NCBI GenBank assembly: GCA_017405645.1
Contig: JAFQZZ010000016.1
Coordinates: 29,179 to 93,178 of the forward strand
Direction of reading: 5' to 3'
DNA length: 64,000 bases
Source of the DNA: Bacillota bacterium
GTDB lineage: Bacteria > Bacillota > Clostridia > Peptostreptococcales > Anaerovoracaceae
A model generated the notes under the pieces. That model was not told the origin of the DNA, ran no database searches, and saw only the letters and a list, made by a program, of their open reading frames with translations. How positions within the stretch are numbered: position 1 is the stretch's first letter; the number at the start of each line of letters is the position of its first letter. Below are positions 7,648 to 15,580 of this stretch, piece by piece. Position numbers and translations under genes: made by a program.

Positions 7648-9003
7648 TTACACACTATATTCGTGAATCACCGGAAGGGTAAAGCAGAAGACGGAACCCT
7701 TCGGGTGATTGCTTTCGTACCAGATGGAGCCTCCGTGGGCTTCCACGATCTCCCGGCAGATTGCCAGGCCCAGGCCGGTGCCGCCCAGTTCCGTATCGTC
7801 CTCGTCCACCCGGAAATACTTTTCGAAAATCTTTTCCCTGTATTCCGCCGGAATCCCCGGGCCCATATCGGAGACCTTGATAATGATTTGGCTGTTTTCA
7901 TAGTTGTCGGCGGAAACATGAACGGTGTCCCCGGATTCGGAGTACTTGAACGCATTGGAAAACAGGTTGTTCATGACCCAGGTGAGCCGGTCCTTGTCCG
8001 CCCGGACGGGAGGCAGGCTGTTGGGAGCGCCGAAGGTGAACTGGATATGTTTTTTGTCGGCGATCCGTTCGAACTGGGAGATGGCCTGTTCCAGGATGGG
8101 CAGGGGATCGCAGATCTCGAACAGATAGACCGCCTGGGATGATTCGCTTTTCGTCATCTGCAGCATGTTGCGGATCAGGGTAGTCAGGGTGAAGCTGTCT
8201 TCCATGATGGTAGACACCAGCTCCTGCTGGTCGTCATTGAGTTCCCCGACAGCCGGGTTCTGCAGCAGTTCCGCCCCCATGACGATGGAGGTCAGGGGAG
8301 TCTTCAGTTCGTGAGAAACGGATGCGAAGAAGTGATTCCGGGATTCCTCGAACTGCTGCTTTTCTTCCATGATGTTCTGCATGGGCTGCAGCCGGCGGCT
8401 GATGAAATGCCGGGCGGCGATGAGGAACACAATGCCCAGGAAAATGAAGAGACCCGCCAGCATCATCATGGTATTGTTGTAGGAGTCCGCGATTTCCCGG
8501 ATCTGTTCTTTCTGCCGGTCTTCGACGTAGTGGCGGTAGGTGTTCAGCGCGGTATAGGCGCTGTTCAGGTCCGGGACCAGCGTCAGCCGGCAGAAGAAAT
8601 AGGCAGAGTCCATGTCTTCGGACTCCACATAGGACTGGAACTGATTGAAGCTGTCGGCGAATTTATAGTAACTGGTGGAGACCAGGTACAGGTAATCCTT
8701 GGCGGTCTGGTCCGGGGCCTTGCTGTATTCGTCCTGGTAATAGCGGACAAAGGACGAGAAATTGGTCTGGAAGCTGGCCTCCGGCAGCGATTTGAGCTGC
8801 GTGAAGTAATCCGGGATCAGTTCCGCCTGATAAAACATGAAATGCTGCATCTGGTCGATGTTGTCGATGGATTCGCTGTAGCGGGCCAGTTCCGTGTTCT
8901 TTTGTTCGGTGATACCGGCATGGGAAAACACGACCGTCATGATAAACAGGGCGATGATGATCACGATAATGACTGGATATGCGATGTTCCTGAGGGAGGT
9001 CAT
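7648..9003 (-). CDS. Membrane sensor histidine kinase
   Basis: A 451-residue kinase. Membrane segments at about 11-26 and 179-197 bracket a roughly 150-residue extracellular domain rich in aromatic residues and predicted helical, without a recognised ligand fold. The HisKA box 'SVSHELKTPLTS' puts the phospho-His at H231. The ATPase domain has the N-box 'NLFSNAFKYS', the G1 box 'DMGPGIP' and the G2 box 'GTGLGLAI'. The start is supported by AAGGAGAA upstream. It forms an operon with the receiver protein. Signal and target are unknown; the redox operon is transcribed divergently from it. Confidence 0.94.
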   Translation of the reverse strand: MTSLRNIAYPVIIVIIIALFIMTVVFSHAGITEQKNTELARYSESIDNIDQMQHFMFYQAELIPDYFTQLKSLPEASFQTNFSSFVRYYQDEYSKAPDQTAKDYLYLVSTSYYKFADSFNQFQSYVESEDMDSAYFFCRLTLVPDLNSAYTALNTYRHYVEDRQKEQIREIADSYNNTMMMLAGLFIFLGIVFLIAARHFISRRLQPMQNIMEEKQQFEESRNHFFASVSHELKTPLTSIVMGAELLQNPAVGELNDDQQELVSTIMEDSFTLTTLIRNMLQMTKSESSQAVYLFEICDPLPILEQAISQFERIADKKHIQFTFGAPNSLPPVRADKDRLTWVMNNLFSNAFKYSESGDTVHVSADNYENSQIIIKVSDMGPGIPAEYREKIFEKYFRVDEDDTELGGTGLGLAICREIVEAHGGSIWYESNHPKGSVFCFTLPVIHEYSV

Positions 9004-9039
9004 GGGCGTTCTCCTTTCCGGATTCCTTTTTGTACTAAA

Positions 9040-9068
9040 AGTATATAAAAAACCCCTGAAAGAATCAA
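9040..9068 (-). promoter_or_regulatory. Promoter of the two-component operon
   Basis: Read on the minus strand, TTGATT (9063-9068) and TATACT (9040-9045) are spaced by 17 bases, about 37 bases upstream of the kinase start. Confidence 0.65.
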
Positions 9069-9280
9069 GAAAAAATGAAGCAGCCGGAATTATTCATTAA
9101 AATGGGGGAAAGTTCATAAAAATTTCACCATATATGCCCAAATACACAGAAATTTGAATAATCGATAGAAAACAGGCGGACCTGTCGAAAGAATTAAAGT
9201 CTAGAGATTAAACTATGGTAGGTTTTTCGGAAAATCTTCGGGAAACATTGTTTAAAATCCTGTGCACATCATAAAAGTTT
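9069..9280. other. AT-rich divergent intergenic region
   Basis: Non-coding stretch between the kinase promoter and the redox-operon promoter. It contains a small inverted repeat (ACAGG/CCTGT, about 9173-9186) and A/T-rich tracts. No gene or known RNA motif was recognised. Confidence 0.6.
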
Positions 9281-9310
9281 TTGTAGACGATTTTTAAGAA
9301 GTGTGATAAA
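9281..9310 (+). promoter_or_regulatory. Promoter of the iron-sulfur/flavin redox operon
   Basis: TTGTAG (9281-9286) and GATAAA (9305-9310) with an 18-base spacer, plus a TG one base before the -10 (extended -10 form). It lies 32 bases upstream of the first gene's start. Confidence 0.55.
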
Positions 9311-9341
9311 ATTAAGTCAAACACGAAAGGAGGACGATTAT

Positions 9342-9659
9342 ATGTGTATGAGAGTTACTGACCACATTATTCTTGGTCACGATGACACTTCAAAGATGAT
9401 TGAGATTACAGTGGATGGTAAGAAAATCCCTGCAAAAGAAGGCGAACCAATTCTGGCCGCTTTATTAGCGCAGGACATCATGGTAAATCGTTATACGGTA
9501 AAGAGAAATGAGCCCAGAGGGTTATTCTGCGGTATCGGACAGTGCACAGACTGCGCAATGATCGTAGATGGCAGAGCAAATGTCAGAACATGCATCACTC
9601 CTGCTGTTGAAGGTATGGTCGTAGAAACCCAGCACGGTTATGGAATCCAGGAGGTGTAA
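9342..9659 (+). CDS. Small (2Fe-2S) protein, HcnA-like / Fer2_4 family
   Basis: A 105-residue electron-transfer protein. It begins with an ITVDG-K-IPAKEGEPIL beta-grasp pattern and carries 'CGIGQCTDC' with a further Cys in 'RTCITP', the plant-type 2Fe-2S ligands of the Fer2_4 family seen in HcnA, in the alpha subunit of sarcosine oxidase and in D-hydroxyproline dehydrogenase complexes. ATG 9342 is set by AGGAGG 9328-9333. It is the first gene of a co-directional four-gene cluster. The exact substrate of the complex is not evident. Confidence 0.88.
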   Translation: MCMRVTDHIILGHDDTSKMIEITVDGKKIPAKEGEPILAALLAQDIMVNRYTVKRNEPRGLFCGIGQCTDCAMIVDGRANVRTCITPAVEGMVVETQHGYGIQEV

Positions 9660-9662
9660 GCA

Positions 9663-10778
9663 ATGTTAACTAGAGAATTATTAGTCATTGGTGCAGGTCC
9701 TGCCGGTCTGGCTGCGGCGATCGAAGCAGCGAAAAATGGCGTAAAAGACATTCTGGTTTGCGACCTCAACATGAAAGCCGGCGGGCAGCTGTTCAAGCAG
9801 ATCCACAAATTCTTCGGATCCAAAGAACATAACGCAGGTGTCCGTGGTATCGACCAGGGCGTTCAGATGCTGAAAGAAGCGGAAGAACTGGGCATCGAAA
9901 TCTGGCTGAATTCTGCTGTTGTTGGTTTCTTCGGCGACAAGATCGCTTGTATCGAACAGGGACAGCCGGACGGCACAAAGAAGATCGTTTACATGCAGCC
10001 TAAGACCATCGTTATCGCGACAGGCGCGCAGGAAAACGTAGTAAGATTCAAGGGCTGGACAACACCGGGCGTTATGGGCGCTGGTGCTGCTCAGACAATG
10101 ATCAACGTAAACAGAGTACAGCCGGGCAAGAACATCGTTATGCTTGGTACCGGTAATGTAGGCCTCATCGTATCCTATCAGCTGATGCAGGCTGGCTGTA
10201 ATGTAGTTTGTATCGTAGAAGCTGCTCCCGGAATCGGCGGTTACGGCGTACACGCTTCCAAGGTTTCCAGAGCTGGCGTTCCGATCTACTGCAGCCACAC
10301 AATCAAGGAAGTTAAGGGCGACGGTCCTGACGGAAGAGTTTCCGAAGTTACCATTATCGGCTTAGACGAAAAATGGCAGCCCATCGAAGGCACAGAAAAG
10401 ACCTTCGAAGCAGATACAGTAACATTAGCTGCTGGTCTGAAACCGGTTTCCGACCTGGTTAAACTGCAGGATATCGAAATCGTATTCAATAACGCTTTCG
10501 GTTGGGTTCCGGTACACAACGACAAGATGCAGACAACCGCTAAGGGCATCTACGTTGCAGGCGACACCACCGGTTCCGAAGAAGCGAACACAGCTATGGA
10601 AGAAGGCAAACTGGCCGGCGTTTCCGTTGCGGAAGAATTAGGCTACATCACCATGGACGAAGCGAAGGATCAGAGAGACCAGATCTGGGATAGACTCAGA
10701 GGTCTGAGAACCGGTCCGTTCGGTGAAAAGAGAGCCATCGCCAAGGTCGTACAGATGGGTAAGTTCCCAGTTGACTAA
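9663..10778 (+). CDS. FAD/NAD(P)-dependent oxidoreductase, HcnB-like
   Basis: A 371-residue flavoprotein. The N-terminal 'VIGAGPAGLAAAI' binds FAD and a second Rossmann motif 'LGTGNVGLIVSYQL' near residue 160 binds NAD(P). 'GIYVAGDTTG' near 295 is the conserved FAD-contacting Asp segment. HcnB proteins are longer because a BFD-like 2Fe-2S domain is fused at the C-terminus; here that domain is a separate gene (11319). It follows the Fer2 gene by 3 bases. It likely passes electrons between a substrate oxidase, the iron-sulfur proteins and NAD(P) (inference). Confidence 0.88.
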   Translation: MLTRELLVIGAGPAGLAAAIEAAKNGVKDILVCDLNMKAGGQLFKQIHKFFGSKEHNAGVRGIDQGVQMLKEAEELGIEIWLNSAVVGFFGDKIACIEQGQPDGTKKIVYMQPKTIVIATGAQENVVRFKGWTTPGVMGAGAAQTMINVNRVQPGKNIVMLGTGNVGLIVSYQLMQAGCNVVCIVEAAPGIGGYGVHASKVSRAGVPIYCSHTIKEVKGDGPDGRVSEVTIIGLDEKWQPIEGTEKTFEADTVTLAAGLKPVSDLVKLQDIEIVFNNAFGWVPVHNDKMQTTAKGIYVAGDTTGSEEANTAMEEGKLAGVSVAEELGYITMDEAKDQRDQIWDRLRGLRTGPFGEKRAIAKVVQMGKFPVD

Positions 10779-10801
10779 ACCAGGAAAGGAGAATATGAAC
10801 C

Positions 10802-11296
10802 ATGTCAATTAAAGAAGTTGGATATATTAGCCACCAGGAATTGATCGATGCGGAACAGGATATCAGCGCAGAAAGATATGCCAAAGGCCCTGTAGCTGTA
10901 ATCGAATGCGTTCAGGAGATTCCGTGTAATCCTTGCGAAGACGCATGTAAATTCGGTGCGATTTATGTTGGAAGTCCTATCACAAATCTTCCGAAGATCC
11001 AGGAAGATAACTGCACAGGCTGCGGTGCTTGCTTAGCAAGATGCCCGGGTCTGGCTATTTTCCTCGTAGACAAAACCTATTCTGAAACAGAAGCGACTGT
11101 TGCATTCCCGTATGAATACGTTCCGACTCCGGAAGTTGGAGAAGAATGGGAAGCTGTTGACAGACAGGGTGCTGTAAAGTGCAAGGGCAAGATCGTTAAG
11201 GTCATGAACCCTAAAGCTTTTGACCGGACCCCGATCGTTACAGTAGCGATTCCGAAGGAATTTGCTGACGAAGTCAGAAGTGTAAAGAGAAAATAG
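10802..11296 (+). CDS. 4Fe-4S ferredoxin-type protein
   Basis: A 164-residue protein with two cysteine clusters: 'PCNPCEDACKFG' near residue 40 and 'CTGCGACLARCPG' near 70. The second is a classical 4Fe-4S motif and the first is a variant spacing. The C-terminal 80 residues have no cysteine and are not recognised; they contain Val/Lys-rich beta segments. It starts 23 bases after the FAD gene with AAAGGAG ahead. It probably wires the flavoenzyme to the ferredoxin pool. Confidence 0.88.
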   Translation: MSIKEVGYISHQELIDAEQDISAERYAKGPVAVIECVQEIPCNPCEDACKFGAIYVGSPITNLPKIQEDNCTGCGACLARCPGLAIFLVDKTYSETEATVAFPYEYVPTPEVGEEWEAVDRQGAVKCKGKIVKVMNPKAFDRTPIVTVAIPKEFADEVRSVKRK

Positions 11297-11318
11297 AAAC
11301 TGTGAAGGAGGCAAAAAC

Positions 11319-11597
11319 ATGGCAAGATTAGATGATGAAATGCTGGTTTGCCGTTGCGAAGAAGTAACAGTTGGCGAAATCAGAGAAGCAATCGCTCAGG
11401 GCGCATTCGACGTCGTAGGCGTTAAGAGAAGAACAAGAGCCGGCATGGGTCTCTGCCAGGGCAGAACCTGCGAAAAGCTGGTTCAGCAGATCATCTCTCA
11501 GGAACTGCACGTAGGTCCGACCGAAACTGGTGTTACCAGCACCAGACAGCCGGTAAGACCGATCACATACGGTGCATTAGCTGAAGCTGAATGGTAA
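11319..11597 (+). CDS. BFD-like (2Fe-2S) protein
   Basis: A 92-residue protein with 'VCRCEEVTVGEIREAI' and 'GLCQGRTCEKL', the C-x-C ... C-x4-C pattern of Fer2_BFD domains. In HcnB and related dehydrogenases this domain is the C-terminus of the flavoprotein; here it stands alone as the fourth gene of the cluster. Ribosome binding site AAGGAGG precedes ATG 11319. Confidence 0.88.
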   Translation: MARLDDEMLVCRCEEVTVGEIREAIAQGAFDVVGVKRRTRAGMGLCQGRTCEKLVQQIISQELHVGPTETGVTSTRQPVRPITYGALAEAEW

Positions 11598-11623
11598 ACC
11601 GTTGATCGACCAAATCAACAATA

Positions 11624-11656
11624 AGGCTGCCGTTTCTGACAAAGAAGCGGCAGCCT
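11624..11656 (+). terminator. Hairpin at the end of the redox cluster (weak terminator)
   Basis: A 14-bp stem with one G-U pair (11624-11637 with 11643-11656) and a GACAA loop lies 27 bases after the last redox gene. The following GTCACAACTTT is a poor U-run, so read-through into the racemase-like gene is plausible. Confidence 0.5.
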
Positions 11657-11863
11657 GTCACAACTTTACAGGTTGTTATATTTCCCGGATGGGGCCTTCG
11701 GGAACCGGAAGGGTCATATAAATGGACACTGATTAACAGATTTTTGACGCATTCTTGAATTATCAACAACATGATACTGTTCAATCAAATCCGTTAGTGA
11801 CATTTGTCACATTCAATGAACACATGCTCCGAAACGAGAGGGCATGTAATACGGAGGTATAAT

Positions 11864-12649
11864 ATGGCTTATATCAAAAACAGACATTTTGGTTATGCAA
11901 CACCGGAAAATATGGAATGGGTTATGATGTGTGACCATCAGCAGATGTCCGGTTATTCCGTAGGTATCGTATACATCGAAGATGTATTCTATCCGATGGT
12001 TCCGGGTAATGTTGTAAATGCTTACACCTATGACTTCCCGGTAAGAATGAGAGGGGTTCCGGGCCTGGATATCGACACATTATTCAGAAGAGACCCCATC
12101 ATCGGCGACAAGATCATTGAACTGGCTGAGTACATGATTGAAAAAGAAGGTATCAGAGCTCTGTGCTCCGCATGCGGCTTCTTCGGAAACTTCCATGCAC
12201 AGGTTGCTGCAGCTCTCGACATTCCGGTAGCTCTGTCTTCCTTAGTACAGATCCGCTGGATCAGAGCCGTCATCAAACCGGGACAGAAGATCGGTATCTT
12301 AACCGCCGACAAATCTTCCTTCACCGATGTACTGCTTGAAAATGTTGGCGTTACCGACAAGAGCGACCTCATCGTTGGTGACTTAAGACATGGCGAACAC
12401 TTCTCTGCTATTCTCGAATACAGAGGCGAGTTCAACAACAAGTGTGTAAAAGAAGAAGTAGTTGCTGCTGCTCTGGAACTGCAGAAGCAGGAACCGAACC
12501 TGGGCGCTATCCTTCTGGAATGCTCCGACATGCCGCCGTATGCATATGCTGTACAGCATGCAACACAGCTGCCGGTTTGGGACTTCATTACACTGATCAA
12601 GTGGCTGCATAATGGTACCACTCAGAAACCGTATTCTGGCTGGATCTAA
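11864..12649 (+). CDS. Aspartate/glutamate/hydantoin racemase-family protein
   Basis: A 261-residue protein with the two-cysteine pattern of the cofactor-independent Asp/Glu racemase superfamily: 'CSACGFFGNF' near residue 107 and 'LLECSDMPPYA' near 217, which would supply the two catalytic thiols. Between them 'KPGQKIGILTADKSS' marks the start of the second Rossmann-like lobe. GGAGG at 11853-11857 fixes ATG 11864. It shares AGA-rich codon use with the preceding redox cluster and could invert or cleave the acid that the cluster oxidises; that link is inferred from position only. Confidence 0.82.
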   Translation: MAYIKNRHFGYATPENMEWVMMCDHQQMSGYSVGIVYIEDVFYPMVPGNVVNAYTYDFPVRMRGVPGLDIDTLFRRDPIIGDKIIELAEYMIEKEGIRALCSACGFFGNFHAQVAAALDIPVALSSLVQIRWIRAVIKPGQKIGILTADKSSFTDVLLENVGVTDKSDLIVGDLRHGEHFSAILEYRGEFNNKCVKEEVVAAALELQKQEPNLGAILLECSDMPPYAYAVQHATQLPVWDFITLIKWLHNGTTQKPYSGWI

Positions 12650-12789
12650 ACCATACTACAAACTGCGGCTTACCGTTCGCAGTATAATCGACTGACTATC
12701 ATTACGGTATCAAAAATCTGTTAGGTTCATTCTCGGCGTCCGGGTTTCCGGGCGCCGGGATAGTTTTTGGACAGAAGGGATGGATGGAA

Positions 12790-13671
12790 ATGGACGGCAA
12801 TATTCAAAAGTACCTGGCCTTTCTCAAGACCGTGGAGAACGGGAGCTTCACCAAGGCGGCGGAGATCCTTAACTATTCCCAGTCTTCCATCAGCAAAATG
12901 ATCGCAGACCTGGAAAAGGAGTGCGGGATGAGCCTGATGGAACGGGGGAAGAGCGGGATTCGGCTGACGCCGGACGGCCGGGAACTCCTGCCCTACATCC
13001 AGCTTCTGTGCGAGGATTTCCGGATGCTGGAGCAGCATGTGGAGGAGATCGCCGGCATGCAGAGCGGGATGATCCGGATCGGGACCCTGCCCAGCATCGC
13101 CATCCACTGGCTCCCCAACATCATCCATCGGTTCCGGGAGGATCATCCCGGCATCGAATACGAGCTGATGATCGGGAATTACCGGGAAATCGAGCAGTGG
13201 ATCGGGGAAGGGCGGGTGGACTGCGGATTCGTGCAGCTGCCCACACGGCCGGAATTTGACACCATCTTTCTGGAAAGGGATGAGTACAAGGTGATCCTGC
13301 CGGCGGGACATCCCCTGGCGGAGAAGGAAACCATCGATATCCGGGATCTGGAGGGAGCCCCCTTCATGATGCTGGCGGCCAAGGACAACACAGAAGTCCC
13401 GGAGATCCTTTCCCGGGCCGGAGTACAGCCGGATATCCTGCTGACAACCTGGGAGAATCACGCCATCATGGGAATGGTGGAGAGGGGCTTCGGCCTGGCC
13501 ATTGAGCCGGAGCTCATGTGCCGCCGGGTGCCTTTCCGCTTCGAGATGCGGAGTCTGACGGAACCCTGCTACCGGGACATCGGGCTGGGCTTCCGGAGCC
13601 TGAAGACGGCCTCGTCAGCGGTGAAAAGATTCGTGCAGTACCTGAAATACCGGGACGATTCGGTGGTATAG
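12790..13671 (+). CDS. LysR-family transcriptional regulator
   Basis: A 293-residue regulator. The N-terminal winged helix-turn-helix is typical ('FLKTVENGSFTKAAEILNYS', 'SSISKMIADLE', 'RLTPDGRELL'), followed by a two-lobe effector domain ('IRIGTLPSIAIHWLPNIIHR' onward). ATG 12790 is preferred over 12784 because AGAAGGGA (12773-12780) would be only 3 bases from the latter. Neighbouring candidate targets are the redox/racemase genes upstream and the SNF symporter downstream. The effector is unknown. Confidence 0.93.
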   Translation: MDGNIQKYLAFLKTVENGSFTKAAEILNYSQSSISKMIADLEKECGMSLMERGKSGIRLTPDGRELLPYIQLLCEDFRMLEQHVEEIAGMQSGMIRIGTLPSIAIHWLPNIIHRFREDHPGIEYELMIGNYREIEQWIGEGRVDCGFVQLPTRPEFDTIFLERDEYKVILPAGHPLAEKETIDIRDLEGAPFMMLAAKDNTEVPEILSRAGVQPDILLTTWENHAIMGMVERGFGLAIEPELMCRRVPFRFEMRSLTEPCYRDIGLGFRSLKTASSAVKRFVQYLKYRDDSVV

Positions 13672-13679
13672 AAAACAAG

Positions 13680-13712
13680 AAGGCGGCATCCTTTTCAGGA
13701 TGCCGCCTTTTA
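13680..13712. terminator. Terminator after the LysR gene
   Basis: A perfect 12-bp GC-rich stem (13680-13691 with 13698-13709) is followed by a short T-run and preceded by GAAAACAAG, so it may work in both directions for the converging SNF transcript. Confidence 0.82.
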
Positions 13713-13726
13713 CAATCCGGCGAGAG

Positions 13727-13760
13727 CCCGGAAAACCGGCTGGTTTTCCGGGAAATTTTT
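13727..13760 (+). terminator. Second hairpin with T-run in the convergent region
   Basis: A perfect 11-bp stem (13727-13737 with 13742-13752, loop GGCT) is followed by AAATTTTT. It acts as a back-up terminator for rightward transcription. Confidence 0.6.
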
Positions 13761-13828
13761 GTCATGTTTGCGAGGGCAGGGCCCTCATTTTTAGTTTGTA
13801 AAGATTGTGTTCATTCATCAAGCGTTGC

Positions 13829-15196
13829 TTAGAAGTAGCTCTTGATACCCAGGATTACTACCAGAGCAGTAACTACCGGCAGAACGATCAGATACCAGAA
13901 TCTCAGGCCGCTCGGGATCTTGAAGTACTTCGCGCCAACTCCGGAGTGTTCAATGAACTTATCCCACCACTTGGTCGCAACAAAGATGGACATGATGATT
14001 ACACCAATCGGCAGCGTGATCAGCATCGCTACGAAGTCTGCGAATGTGAAGCAGTCCATGCCAAGCGGTGTAACGTTTGCCAGCTGTGTGAATGCGTGGA
14101 TGGTGAATGCGCCCAGGATGACGCAGATGACGGTTACAATCGCAACAGCCTTGCTTCTGGTCCAACCGAAGCCATCTGCCATTGTGGAAGCCGCACCTTC
14201 AAACAGACCCAGTACAGAAGACCAACCAGCAGCAAACAGAAGAACGAAGAACAGTGTCCCCCACAGTCTGCCGCCTGCCATTTCTGTGAATACATAAGGC
14301 AGGGTCTTGAATACCAGACCGGAACCACCCGCTACGTCCATGTTGTAGGTGAACAGTGCCGGGAAGATCGCGACACCAGCCAAGATCGCTACAACGATGT
14401 TGGACAGGATGATTACGGAGCCGGAGAACGGGATATCGGAGTTCTCTCTGTCGAGGTAAGATCCGAAGGAGTACAGGGTCGCCATACCTACGCCGGCCAG
14501 GAAGAAGCACTGGTTCAATCCGGCCATAGCAACTTTGAAGAAGCCGCCGGCTTCTGCCATACTTGCTGCATTCGGCTGGAAGACGAATTTCAGGCCTTCG
14601 CCAGCGCCCGGCAGCATCAGGCCTCTGATGGCCAGGATGCACAGGAAGATGAACAGGCCCGGGATCAGGATCTTGTTCGCTCTTTCCAGACCCTTCTGTA
14701 CGCCGCCCAGGATAACGATGATGGTCAGCGCATACAGGATCAGAACGGTGATCCACTTATAAGGCATGTTCAGCTGCAGATTCCAGTAGTAGTCGCCCAG
14801 TTCATCAATTCCCATCTTGCTCAGACCTCCGGAGAGGTATTTGAAGATGTAGAACATTACATCGGATACGATGGTGATGTAGTAGGAAATCAGGATAAGT
14901 ACCGTAGCAAGACCCATCCAGGAAATCAGACTCCAAATGCCGCCGGCATTTAAGTCTCTGTAGCAGGCGATTACGGATTTACCGGTATATCTACCCAGTG
15001 TTAATTCAGCCCAGCAAAGCGGGATAGCAATAATTACTGCAAAGATGATACACATCAGCAGGAAGATGCCGCCACCGTTCATACCCATCATGTACGGGAA
15101 TTTCCAGATAGCGCCGACACCTACTGCGTAACCAATGGAACTTACGATAAACCCGAAGGCTGATCCCCATTGTTGTTTTTCAGTATTTTCAGACAT
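13829..15196 (-). CDS. Sodium-dependent symporter, SNF/NSS family
   Basis: A 455-residue, 11-12 helix LeuT-fold transporter. Helix 1 has 'SSIGYAVGVGAIWKFPY', matching the unwound Na+/substrate site of the neurotransmitter:sodium symporter family. Bacterial members import amino acids (Leu, Trp, Tyr, Met). ATG 15196 follows AGGGGGA; an earlier ATG would add a leader lacking family similarity. Codon use is A/T-ending and AGA-rich like the redox cluster, implying strong expression. The upstream RNA is long and structured. Confidence 0.92.
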   Translation of the reverse strand: MSENTEKQQWGSAFGFIVSSIGYAVGVGAIWKFPYMMGMNGGGIFLLMCIIFAVIIAIPLCWAELTLGRYTGKSVIACYRDLNAGGIWSLISWMGLATVLILISYYITIVSDVMFYIFKYLSGGLSKMGIDELGDYYWNLQLNMPYKWITVLILYALTIIVILGGVQKGLERANKILIPGLFIFLCILAIRGLMLPGAGEGLKFVFQPNAASMAEAGGFFKVAMAGLNQCFFLAGVGMATLYSFGSYLDRENSDIPFSGSVIILSNIVVAILAGVAIFPALFTYNMDVAGGSGLVFKTLPYVFTEMAGGRLWGTLFFVLLFAAGWSSVLGLFEGAASTMADGFGWTRSKAVAIVTVICVILGAFTIHAFTQLANVTPLGMDCFTFADFVAMLITLPIGVIIMSIFVATKWWDKFIEHSGVGAKYFKIPSGLRFWYLIVLPVVTALVVILGIKSYF

Positions 15197-15360
15197 TGTA
15201 TTTCCCCCTAAAAATATGTAAAGAAAAGATAATTGCATGTTGTCCCGCCGGAATTGTAAGCTAATAAATCATTTCTGCTCGAAGCAGCGAATCGAAGCTT
15301 ACCATAGTTACTCGGGGCATGCCCGGGGAAAATGGTCGAGCCTCACCTTCCTTTCTGTAC
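15197..15360 (-). promoter_or_regulatory. Long structured 5' leader of the SNF symporter gene (riboswitch candidate)
   Basis: On the minus strand the region holds a stem pairing 15256-15262 with 15296-15302, containing a nested 5-bp hairpin (275-279 with 283-287), and a second element with CTCG/CGAG (311-314, 337-340) around a GGGC-AT-GCCC palindrome. An alternative pairing ACCAT/ATGGT (301-305 with 332-336) overlaps the first stem, so two folds compete. I do not recognise the class. Confidence 0.45.
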
Positions 15361-15368
15361 TCATAATA

Positions 15369-15402
15369 GTACAATTTAGATTTGTATACACAATTATTGT
15401 AC
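15369..15402 (-). promoter_or_regulatory. Inverted-repeat operator candidate in the SNF promoter region
   Basis: GTACAAT (15369-15375) and ATTGTAC (15396-15402) form a perfect inverted repeat around a central TTGTATACA. It overlaps the likely minus-strand promoter (TTGTGT ... TACTAT). It suggests a dimeric repressor site; the regulator is unknown. Confidence 0.4.
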
Positions 15403-15534
15403 ACGATAAAGGACAAAATTACCACAGTAAATATTAAAAAAATAGATATTTTTCATCAAAAAATTCAATGAATCCAATCACGGCATTGATGTGGGAATAA
15501 ATGTGAAAACGAAAACTAACCTTTTTCCCGGTGT
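15403..15534. other. AT-rich divergent spacer
   Basis: Non-coding, A/T-rich sequence between the SNF promoter region and the promoter of the YkvI-like gene. No further feature was recognised. Confidence 0.5.
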
Positions 15535-15536
15535 TG

Positions 15537-15545
15537 TGATATAAT
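15537..15545 (+). promoter_or_regulatory. Extended -10 promoter of the YkvI-like gene
   Basis: TGA-TATAAT (TG 15537-15538, TATAAT 15540-15545) lies 35 bases before the start codon. No good -35 is visible. Confidence 0.6.
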
Positions 15546-15580
15546 GAAAACATCCATTACACAGAAACGGGAGAAGTAAG

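Noticed and set aside
15303..15366. Possible 18-codon leader peptide before the SNF gene (minus strand)
   Set aside because: The ATG has no ribosome binding site and the codons show no run of a regulatory amino acid.
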